Assembly (NCBI RefSeq): GCF_010727605.1
Contig: NZ_AP022568.1
Coordinates: 5,146,001 to 5,210,000, forward strand
Reading direction: 5' to 3'
Source: Mycobacterium simiae
GTDB lineage: Bacteria; Actinomycetota; Actinomycetes; Mycobacteriales; Mycobacteriaceae
DNA length: 64,000 nt
The stretch's first letter is position 1; each line of letters opens with the position of its first letter. Below, one piece after another: positions 37,374-49,300 of the stretch. The notes beneath the pieces are model-generated. The model worked only from the letters and a program-made list of their open reading frames with translations. It had not been told where the DNA came from and ran no database searches. The translations under genes and the position numbers were made by a program.

Positions 37374-40300
37374 ATGGGTATTGAGATTCCGCCGGAGTTG
37401 CAGTGGGTTGCGTATTTGACGGGTCAGCAGTGGCCTCAGGGTGATGAGACGGCGATGTTTGCTCTTGCTGGCGATTGGAATAGTGCGGCGGAGCAATTGT
37501 CGGATGCGGCGCCGGCGTTGCAGCAGGCGCAGTCGCAGGTGTCCTCGTCGTTGACCGGTCAGACGGCGAATGCGGTGGCGGGGCAGTTTGAGTCGTTGTT
37601 GTCCGGTGATTCGTCGGTGCAAGACTTGGTCGGATCGATGACGTCGTTGGGCAACCTGGCTGAGCAGACCGGGACGCAGATTCAGTACACCAAACTGCAG
37701 ATTTTGAGTTCGTTGGCGATTGCGGCGTATGAGATTGCAACGGCGTTGTGGGAAGCGGATTTTACGTTTGGTGCGTCGTTGGCGTGGATTCCGGCGATTG
37801 AGGCGATCACGGTGGCCGCGGTGCGGGAGTTGGTCGAGGAGTTGGGGGATCGGATCGCGGCGTTGCTTGCTCAGGTGGCGACTGCGGCGGGGCGCAAAGC
37901 GTTGTTCAAGGCGGCTGTGGTGCAGGCGGCGCATTTGCTTCCCGGTATCGCCGAATCGGTGGCCCAGGGTGTGGTGCAGGATCTGTTGATCCAGGACTTC
38001 CAGATATTGGAGGGGGTTCGTAACGGTCTTGATGTGCAGCAGACCCTCGATATTGCTGCTAGTGGGCTCGTGGGTGGGGTGGTGGGTCCGGTTGTGCATC
38101 ATGGATTGGCTCATGTGGTGGGGCAGTCCACCAGCATTGTGGGGAAGGCGCTCAGCGGTGCGGGGACTCATTTTGGGGTGGGTGTGGTCGCCAATGTGGC
38201 CGGGACGGTGGCCACGGGGGGCAGTGTGGATGCGGCCGATATTTTTGGGGGGGCAGCCGGGGGGGCGCCGTCGGGGGGGATCCGCAGCTTCGAACATGGC
38301 GGGGCTCATGGCGCGGGGGATGTCGAGGTTCACCCGGTAGCGGTGCCAGACACCAAGCCCACCACCGCTGATACTGACGCTGGGGTTGGTGGAGCATCGC
38401 GCGATCAGCTATTTCCCGACCAGGCACCACCGCCAGACGAGGGGGGCCAGACCGCGACCTTGGATCCGTCGGTCGAGGGATTGGGCGCTGATACTGCTGG
38501 GGCGCAGGGAGTTTCGATTGACACCAACGGAGCAGGCTCAGTAGTGCAGGGGAGTGCCACGTCGACCGCGAAGGGGCCGGCGCTCGCGGCGACGGCATCC
38601 CCCAACGGTGCCGGGTCGGGCTCGCAGCGTGATCTGTTGGCTGTCGGCGGTACCTCGGTGGCTGGTGCTGGACACGATGCCGGTGGTAGTAGCGGGGTGT
38701 CGGCGTCCGCCACCGTGGCGGGTGGGGGAGAGAACACCTCCACCCTTACTCATGGTGTGGGGCAGGGCAGTGTGGGGCAGTCCTCGGGTTCGGGTGCTGA
38801 CGGGGCGGCGACGACTGCTGGGGTATCCAAGTCGGCGGCGGGGGGGTCGGCAGCCGGCTCGGCAGGGGCGGCGGCCAGCGCGTCGGTGGCCAACTCCTCC
38901 CACCATTCGTCGGCGGCGGGGTCGGTGTCGTCGGGTCGGGGGTCGGCAACCGGGTCGGCGCCGTCACAAGCATCACGATTCGCCAACCATCCCGCGGCCA
39001 CTCCGACTGCGAAGTCTGGTGCGGCCGAATCGTTTACTCATAACGCATCCCAAGCTGAGGCCAATCCGACTGGGAATCAGCAGTCTCAGGCCGCTGCTGC
39101 GCTGGGCTCGACCGGCGCAGACTCCTCGACCACCGCCTCGTCGTCGGTGGCCGCCGACCCGCCGCCACCGGCCCCGGTCGATCGTGGGGCTGGCGCGCCT
39201 GATGCGGGTGTGGGGATCGTGTCGACACCGGGTTCTGATCAGGGGGATGCCGCGTCCACGCCCCCCGCTCAGCTTTCCCTCGAGCATGCGGCTTCGCCGG
39301 CCGGCTCCGATGAGTTGGCCACTGCCAGCGGGGAGCAAGCCGCAGGCCTGCCGCGAAGTGTGGAGTCAGACAGTTCGATGCCAGCCACGATGTCCTCGGA
39401 TCACCTCGACGGTGAGACCTCGCTGGCCGCCGCGTCGGGGGCTGCTGTGCCGGCCTCGACCAGTCCGGGGGGCGTCGAGGGTTCCCCGGTGTCTGACGGT
39501 GCTCAGCAGCGCGAGGAGCACCTCGATACAGCGATGGCGGTGCCGGATGCGGGATTGTCCGCGCCGGGGGGCAGCGGTTCGGTTTCCCCGGAGGACCCCG
39601 GCGCGGTGGGTGGCGCGAGTGTGGCTGCCGGCGAGGGGGATTCGGAAATACCCAGTGTTCGGGGTCTGGCCGCGTCGTCGGATTCGGCGACACCGGACGG
39701 TGATACGCGGGTGTCGGGGTCGGTGTCCGACAGTGCGGGTGGTGGGTCGCGGACGACGCCGACGGACAAGCCCAGTGGTTCGTCGGCGGCTACCGCCGGT
39801 GCCGGGCGGTCCTCGCGGTCGGAGCCGACGGTGGTGGCGCGGTCCGCTGAGGGGCCGGTGGCGGGACCGGTCAAACCGGCGTCTGAGGATGGTGCGGGGT
39901 CCCACGCGGTTCGCGGGTCCACGACCAAACACATCGGAAACGACACCGAGCTGGTCGATACCGGGGACGGCCCCACCAGGTCCGCAGCAGGCGCCGCGGC
40001 CGGGACTGACCACGCTGAACCATCAACCACCACCGTTAAACCGCCGCGCGACAGTGCGAACGGCGATGACGTACACCCGTTCCCCGGCAACGACAGTCAT
40101 CGTTCAACCGACGAGTCATCGCCCGCTGGTGAACACAGCCAGGGCAGCCAACATCCGGCTGAGCAATCCGACACCGCCGAGCCTAAGGGTGACCGACCTA
40201 CCCCCCCACCGAGGCCGTCGGAGACCTCGACCACCGAGGGAGCCACGACTGGCGGCAGCGGGAATCGGCCGGGTCGTGGCGAGGAATCCGAAGCGGATTC

Positions 40301-43300
40301 CACCACCAAGCTTGCAGGGGATGGGTTTGACGACCCGCAGCGGTTCGCAACGGTGCTGCACGGCGTGCCTGATCCAGCCGACTCGACCTCTGTCGGTGAG
40401 CGGGGCGACACGCGCGACGGCGATGTGCATGCCGGGCTGGATGACTCTTCGGCCGCTAGTGATGACCGCGCCGATAGCGTCGGCGCACAGCCTGACACCG
40501 TTCACGACCCCGACGACGCCGATGCAGTGGTGGCCGCCCCAATGCAGACGGAAGCTGATGAGCCTACGGAGCCCGTGCCCGGTCCGCAGTCAGGGAAGCC
40601 GGCAGGCGACGAACCATCGTCGGGTGATGGTTTCCCGCACTCTGAGAGCACCATCGAGGACATTCAGAGGTGGATTGGGGATGTCAACAATGACGGGGAT
40701 CCGCGGGTGCCACCGACCGGCGATCGTCTGCTTAACTGCGCGCCGGTCACGATGGTGGTGTTCGACAGGCTCTCGGGCACACCGAGTTTCGGGCGGGCGC
40801 ACCTGGCCCAACTGACCACTGATGATTTGAGCGGATTTACCGGGCTGTCGTGGATCTCGGATACGCCCGAAGGCATTCACCAGCGGCTGACCTCGGCGGG
40901 TGGGGGCGCCCATACGGTGGTGGGGATCAAGTACGCCAAGGGGCAGGCACACAGTTTCAACGTGTTCTTTGACGGCGAGAAGGTGTACGCCCTGGATGGG
41001 CAACACCGAACCGTCAGTGCATGGCCGCCGAAGCTGGATCGCAAAGGCAATCCGGTGGTTGAGTGGTTCGTGGGGGCGGCGTCTAGCACGCACGCAGCCA
41101 CCGACGCGCCAACGGGAGAGCACACGCATGCGACCGGTTCGGGGCGGCGCCCGCACCCGGGGCAGGAAACCGGCTCCGCCCCAACGGTGCTACACGGCGG
41201 AAGCGGTGAGGCCGGTCCCTCACGGCACAGCGGCGGTGCGAGTCTCGACGAGGGTTCGGATGGGACCGACCATGTCAACGACCTCGAGCGCGATCCCTTC
41301 GCCTCTGAGAACGATGCGGGCTCCCACACACGCCACGGCGACAATGCGGTGTCGCGTGTTGGCCATGATCTGAGCGAGGACGCGGCGCTCGACCCGGACA
41401 CCGCTGGGTCGCCGGGCGATGACGACGGCAGGCCGTCGCAATCGACGCCGCCGGAGGGCGTGCACAGTGAAATCCCGCCCGAACCGGCCTCGCCCCACGA
41501 CGCCCCCGCGCACGCCGATCCCGATGTCGAGGCCGTGGCGCCACCCCCGCCACTTGACGGCCACGAGGGTCTGCTGAATCCGCCTGTGGTCGAATACAAC
41601 CGCTCCGTGCGGCAGTGGCTGGACCAGATCGGCGGGCATGACTGGCCGGACGTGTCGCGCAGGAAGGTGGCGCCGCTGGGCGACATTGTCCCCGCCAACC
41701 ACTGGTGGAGGCTCTACATCGATCCGCAGCATCATGCGGCGGCGGTCGAGCGCGATGACCCGGGATCCTTATATGACGAGGACCAGTCACCCGGTTTCCA
41801 GGCGAACATGGAACATGCGTTCGAGATGTTCTTGAACAACCCGAAAAGGCTGACGCAGCGGGTCGATTCGACGGAGTACTCCGACATGCACTGGGAGGTA
41901 ACGCACGGTATACCAGACAGCGATTTCGAGGTCGCCGACGTGGACGAGTATCACGTCTTTCATTCGATTTTGGCGGATGGACCGGCCGATGACCTGTTGA
42001 CCGAGCAGGTCGACGGTCATCCGCTGGTGACGATGGCCCCGGCCGATCTCGGCAAGTTCAAACCGTTGCCACCAAGCTTCGGCGACGACGTGATCGTCAC
42101 GATTTCGTCGTCCTGGGGCAAAAAGATTCCGGAGATCAGGACCGAACTCCCCGAACGCAAGGTCTCGGGCATGATCGATGCGGTCTTCGGTCAGTACTAC
42201 GACGACATCGCGGCGGCCGACACCGAACACGACCAGCTGCGCGCCATCGGGCGGGTGGTGCGCACCCTGCATGTGATGCATCCGCACAACGACGGAAACG
42301 GTCGCCTCAACATCAATTTGCTGTTGCCAAGATTGTTGTTGGCCAACGGTTTTTCCCCAGTCATCACCCACTCAATGGCCGATCTGTTCTCCGGTGGGTT
42401 CTCGCTCGACCAGATCGCCACCGCACTGCGGTGGAGCCAAGGTCGAGACCTGACCCGAGGTCTCGACGATCTGCGACCACCACCGCAATCACAGAGCCGC
42501 CCGGCCGGGGCGCCGCCGTCGGAATCGGCTGCTCGGCCCTCCGATGCTGCTGCGGTTCGCGGTCTGCCTGAGGGCGCGGATGCCGAGCCGCCTCCGGCCG
42601 AAGCCGACGGAGGTGATGCAGCGGAACCGACGCCGGTAGCGGCGCCGCCGGATGATGCCGCGCTGCAGCCGGCGGATGATGAGCCGGGCTCGCGGATGAA
42701 CGTCGACGGTGCGGGCGACACTGCGCGAGGGCCGTTGCCCGTAGTGCCCGACGGCGGGCGTGAGGCGTGGGACGCGGTGTTGGCTGACCAGTCTGACGGT
42801 GCGGGTCCTTCGGAGGCGAAGGGCAAGCAGCGAGAGGGCGCGCCCGAAAGCCGCAGTGCGGCATGGGATCGCTACGTCCAGGCCCACAACGCGCACAACG
42901 AGGCCTTGTCCGATGCGCATGACCAGGGTGTTGGCCCCGCGACGCGTCTAGGCCTTGATGCCGCTCGTCGTGATCTGGCCACCTGGGGGATCAACGACCC
43001 TGAGGCGTTACTGGCCGATTACCGTGCTCGTTTCGATGCCCCGCCGCCGGTTCAGCAGCGTGGTGATGTCGCCGAGGGCGCGCCTGGTGGGGTCGCCCAG
43101 GGCGCCCCTGGTGAGGCGGCTCATGACGTGCCCGATGCCGCGCCGCCTGGTGCGGTCGTCCATGACGCCTCCGGTGAGGCGGTGGTGGGTCCGGTGCAGC
43201 GGGATGTGGCGCCGGTGGTTGGTGGGGATCTTGATCATGAGTATGGGCCGTTGGTGGGGGCTAAGCGGGTCAAGCCTGAGGAGACTGATGGGCAGGGGTT

Positions 43301-46300
43301 GCCGCGGGTTAATCCAGTGTTTTATCGGTTGTCTGATTTACCACCGCTGGCGTTGTTGTCGCATACCGATGCGCGATGGCATTACACGGTGGATGCCGAG
43401 GGCGAGATCCGGATTGGCAGTGAGCAATTGGGCACGTTGTTGTCCGATCAGGAACTCACTGAGCACTATGTGGCGTATCACGGGGGGCCGCCGGAGTCGG
43501 CTGAGCAGTTGGAGGGTTTCCGCGCTCTGATCAATGGGCAGGGGCATCCGACGATTGCGGTGGAGTTCGATGACACCGGTGCGGTGGTGAATGCGAATCC
43601 TGTGTCGCGGGTTAGTGGTGAGATTGGGTGGAACGCGGAGACCGGGCAGTGGGAGGTTAACGATAAGTCCGGTCGGTACATGAGTGAGAAGGTGCGGGTT
43701 CCGTTGCCGGATCCGCAGGATATGCAGCGGTGGGTCGATAATGTGGCCGGGCGGTTGTCGGCGCATCTTGGTGAGCCGGTGCAGGGTAGATTGCTCAAAC
43801 ATGGCGACGGGCAAGCAAACCCGGCGCCACCGGCGCACGCGGGGCCGCCCGCGCCGCCGCCCGCACGGCCGGAGGGCCCCGACGCTCCGCCGCCTGGTGA
43901 GGCGGCTCATGACGCCCCTGGTGCCCCGCCGCCCGGTGATGTCGCTCATGATGTGCCGGGTGATGCTGCCGGTGAGGCCGCGCATGACGTCGCCGACGCC
44001 CCGCCCGGTGAGGCCGCCGCGGACGTTTCCGGTGACGTCGTCCATGACGTTGCCGGTGAGGCTTGGGAGGATCCGGCTGTCCAGCACGATGGGGCGCCCA
44101 TGGACGCTGATGCCGGGCCAGAGTCGGCCGCACCACATGATGGTGCGGCGGTTGCGCCGGGCCCATCGGCGGACCCACCAACACGATTGCATAGCCTTCC
44201 CACGGAAGGGGCAGATGGGCCGAATGATCGCCCGGCCCAAATGGATTCGCGGCGCGCGTTCGATGACGAACACGGGGACTCTGGTGCCCCGGCCACAGCC
44301 CCGTCAGAGGGGGATTCCCTTTCAGCAGAGCCCGAAGGTATTGATTCGCAGGGCCATTCAGTTGATTCGGACGGATCGACGGAAACCGATTACGGCGAAA
44401 ATTTCGAGTCCCGGTTCGCTTACGACCCGGGGGACAACGCCTCGTTTATCGAGACCTCCTACCAGAACGAAGGTGTGCGCACCTGGCTGGGCAGTATCAC
44501 CGGACATGACTGGCCCGACGTCGCGCAGGATCGACCCGTTCGATTAAGCGAGGTGGTGGCCGATGAAGATCGCTGGCGGATATATCTGGATAGCGCCGAT
44601 CATGCTTCCGCACTGGAGCAACACCCGGACAACCCGGGAAGTTTCTATGACAACGACCAATCACCCGGATTTCAGAAAGATCTGGAAACGGCCTATCGGT
44701 TGATCCTTGACGATCCACAGGTCCTGCAAGGGCGCCTGGACTGGTCGGAATACCTGCGCATGCACACCCTGGTGACCGGGCATGCCCACGCGGCTAGGTC
44801 TAAGGAGGATTACCGGATCACGGGCACCGATCGGGGCACGGGCACAGATCATCACGTCGGTACCTACCGGGTGGCCGCCGATCTGCTCGATGAGCGCATC
44901 AGCGGGCACCCGTTAGTGACCGAGGGCGCGTTGCGCGACGTGCCGCCGATCAGACTGATGGAAGTGATCGTCACACTTACCAGGGATGATGACGGCGATC
45001 TGCAGTTAACCACTGCCTTCGGCGCTGATCGGGTGCCGGCAATGGTTGATGCGGTGTTCGACCGGTATCAGCAGGATCTCGCCGCGGCCGGGTCGGAGCA
45101 CGAACAGCTGCGCGCGATCGCGCGAGTCGTGCGGACGTTGCACGTGATGCACCCGTTCGCCGAGGGTAACGGCCGACTCAACGTCTATCTGCTGTTGCCA
45201 AGATTGTTGCAGTCCAACGGATTCCGGCCGGTGATTGTGCCGTCGACGGCGCACTTGTTCTCCGGTGGATTCTCGTTGGACCATATCGCGACTGCGTTGC
45301 GGTGGGGTCAGGATCGCGATCTGTCACACGGTTTGGACGACATGGGCCAGTCGGCCCCCTGGCGGCTTGCCGGTGATGACTTCGGCTGGTTTCCGGCGTT
45401 GCCGGATTCAGATGCTAGTTCGGACTCGCTATCTGATAACGCCGCGGGCCAGGAGCCGGTCGCTGGCCACGATTTCACCGGTGTGACGCTGTCCGGCCTG
45501 CCTGCTGAGGACGAGCGGGTGGCCGGTGAACCGGCGCAGACCGAGCAACCCTCGGCTGGGGCCGCCGGTCACGATCAGTCCCGCAGCGAGCCGTCGACCG
45601 GCGGCGAGCACGCCGTACCGCCGGCCGCTCCTGCCGGCATGCCCGACCGTACACAGCCTTCTGCCCACCAAGAAGGGGCAGGCCCTCCGTCGCCGGATAA
45701 CGCCCCTGCGGTGCAGGGCGATGACATCGCGCCCGCGCCGACGCCGGTCCCGCAACCAGAAACCGCCGATGCCCAGCGGCAGGGTTCGCCGGTCCAATCA
45801 CAGCTCCGCAGTGGCGAATTCGAGCCGGAACGGGGGCGCGCGCAACCGGTCCCCGCGGTGCCCGACCCGTCCGACGACGCCGCCGGCCCGCCCCGGCCAG
45901 CAGCCGAATCGCCGAAAGGCGAGCCGTCCAAACCCGATGCGACACAACCGTCGCTTGCCCCAGGCACGACAGAACATTTTCAAGGGCTTGAGTCGTCAGG
46001 ACCTTCTTCGACTGAACCGGACCTTGATTCGCCAGCCGGCGATGCTTCCTCGCCAGCCACACTGCCGCCAGCTTCGAACGCCGCCGAAGATCGCCACGCC
46101 GACCCGATCGTCGCACCGCAACCGAGTGTCGAGCGCGGCGGGCTCGCCGGGGAACGCGAATCCCTCGGAGGCCCCGAGAGTATTGGTGCACCCGATGACG
46201 TCCCTCGGGCGTCGCTGTCGTCTGTGCCGTCGCCCGACGACGGCGCAGCGGATGCGACATCTGCCGGACTGCCTGTCGCAGTTTCTTCCGGTGGCGACAG

Positions 46301-49300
46301 CGCTCCAACCCAGGCCCAGCGGGCCACTGCGCAGGAGGCACCCGGTAACGGGCCATCCAACGATGATCCCGTGGCGCCAAGGCCGATCGATACCGAAACA
46401 GCCACGCCCCCGGACTCACTCGCGCTGAGACCCGCCGATCAGGCACCGTCGCTCGCGCCCGGCATTACACCTGGCGAGTTTGCACCCGAGACAGGGGGGA
46501 CGCCAGGTCCGCCCACGCGGCATCAGCTCACCGACACGGAAAGCCCCAGCCAACCGATTCCGTTGCCGACGCGCGAACAGCGTGAAATGTGGGGACAAGA
46601 ACTGGATCGGCGCGCGACGGGGGTCGGCCCATCTCCAACGGCCATTGGCAAACAGCGAGAAGGAGCTCCGAGCAGCAGGCTCAGCGCTTGGGAGCGCTAC
46701 ATCGAAAAACTGAACGCGCATCAGCCTGCGTCAATGGGTTCGCCGGATGGCGAGCACAGTCTGTTCACTGCCGCCGAGCTGGACCTCGCCCGGCGTGACC
46801 TGAGCCTGTGGGGGATCAGCGATCCCGACGCGATTTTGGCTGATTACCGCGCCTACCTCAAATCGGGCCCAGCGGATCCCAAAGCGATGCCCACCACCGA
46901 CGCATCAATCAGCCCGCCTAAACACTCAGCGGACTCGGTCGCCGATCACAAGGCTGTCACGAAGGCGGCCGCGCAACCCAACCGCGGCCCGCAACTGCCC
47001 GCTCGCATCGGGAAGAACCTCGTGCTCGGCGGAACAGACGTAGTCGAAAGCTTCCGCTCCGGCGATGAAGGGCTCAATCATGTCGAGTCGTTGATCCGTC
47101 GATTGGGTGGCGACGAGACATGGGACGCCTACCGCGACCAGAGCACCGCAAATTTCTCTGACGACAACCTTCGCCCCAAAATAGCTGGGATGTTGCGAGG
47201 CGGCCGACCCAACATCCTTAACGTAAAGCTCAAGAACCGCCGCATCCTCACAATCGAATTCGCTCCGGACGGCACTTCGGAGCGATCCCAACTGCACTTC
47301 AAGGAGACAGTCGCCAAGTACGAGTTTGAGCACACCGCCGACCCGACCAATACGGTCGGCACCCTCGACGAGGGTCGCACTCAGACGTACGCCGTAGTGC
47401 AAGGCAACGTCACCCACCCCAATGCGAGCGAGACGGCCACTGCGATGGCATCTCGGACACACGATACGGCGTTGACCAATCAGCGTGCTGACCGCCAAAT
47501 CAGTGGAGGACAAACAGCCGAGGCCGCCGCCCGGTTCCATGGCAACGTCGAAGGTGTCATTCGCCACTGGACCAGCGATGCTCCGCAAAAGATCGACACT
47601 CACAAACTTGGTTATCAAACGGAAGTAGTCGTTCCGGCTCGTGATGTTGTCAGCCAGGACGCGGGAAAGCAGCACCCGGAGGAACGAGACACGCTCCACT
47701 CGTTGCCTGGCCACCCGACCCGAAACTCCGCGCCCGAACGCGGCGGCCCACCACGTGTTCGCGACACCCATGGGCTCAGCGGGTCAGACGTTGTCACCAA
47801 CTTCTGGTTGCTTCCTGACGACCCGCCACCCTCGCGTCCCGATGCGGGGAAAGGCACTTCGGATTCCCGGCACGGGCAACAAGAGTCTGAGGGAGAATCG
47901 CCCGCAGCGGCGAACGATCCGCGACCACAGGCGCTCGCCGACTTCCTCACCAGCAAACCGATGTTGGCGGCATTCAAGAAGGCGTACGGCGGCATGGCCG
48001 ACCGGGCGAGGGCCGAGACCAGCAATTGGCTCACGGTCGAGTCGCTACAGACCAACCTGCACCTCATGACCAACAAGCAGCCGATGGTTCATCATCTCGC
48101 GGGCATTCCGGGCGCATGGATCGAGGTGCATGCCTTCATCGAGCCGCTTGGAACAGCGTCCAAAACGCAAGTGGTCGGCGACAGACACAGCAGCGACGCT
48201 GCTTCCCGACGGGACCCAATGATGCTCACTACCAGTCAGACCAAAGAGACCGAGTTCCATTTCGGCACCGAAACCGACACCACTCAGGTGCGGCAGGACG
48301 CGGCGAGCTGGTCGACTCAGTTGCCGATGCCGGGTCGGCTGCGCGGCCAGGGCGGTACGGACACCGGCGAGGCCGAAGGTGGACTAGACGGTACCTTCAC
48401 GCGGGGAGAGGCGCATACCGAGACCACCAGCCGTCAATTCCGGGTGCGCACCACTTTGAAGAACCCCGCGCCCGGCCAAGGTTGGAACGGGCAGGCCCGG
48501 CTGCGCATCGAAATGCACACTGCCAAAGGAGTTTCGGCACCTGGAGTAGATGCACCATTCAAGGGTGCGGTGCACGAGACGCGCGCCCGCTTCGAGGTGC
48601 TCATGGAACAGTTCGAGACCGAGCCAACCACGGACTACCTTGGCAAGGAGGTATGGGCGCCCCCAGCGCGGATCTGGGGTGAAGGTCCCCCGGCCGAGCG
48701 CAACTCGGTCACCAAATCGACCTGGTGGCCCTTCGGCGCAAAACAACGTTCCAAAGGAAGCATGACCGAGTCAGGCACACCTGCGCCGGCCATCCCGCGC
48801 GGTCGAAGCCGGGAAGAAACCGTGCCTCTGCGCGGATTGGGCAGCATGGACAGGGTCACCAATCTCAACCTGAGCGGCTTCCACGGAATGCTCGACTCGA
48901 TGGGACGCCGGGCACACGGTAGCGACTGGAAGGGGCTGCGTCAGAACGCGATTGGCTGGTATCACCTCAATCGAGTCCGCGCGAGCCTGCCTGGCATGAC
49001 CCAGCACAGCCCGCTGGCTCATCGCGGCACCGACGCCTTTACGGCCGACATAGAAAAGTTGACCTTCCGGCGGGTAATCAACACGTTGTCCAGCCCAAGT
49101 GCTGAACTCACCGAAGGCTCAGCGGTCACCGTCGAGCGCAACCGCCAAACCTCTCTACAGGCCGCAGCCGGGGGCCGTGGCGACCACATTAATGACAGCA
49201 CGGTGTTAGGTGAGGCGATCGGGGGCACAAACCGGACCAAGCGCGTCGGCGAACGCGTCCGCAACCAGCACCGCGTGGCAGTAACCACCAAATTCGACCA

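Noticed and set aside
37236..48746. Many long antisense and alternate-frame ORFs within the giant gene
   Set aside because: GC-rich codon structure leaves stop-free shadow frames; their translations are Arg/Pro/Ala-rich without recognisable domains.
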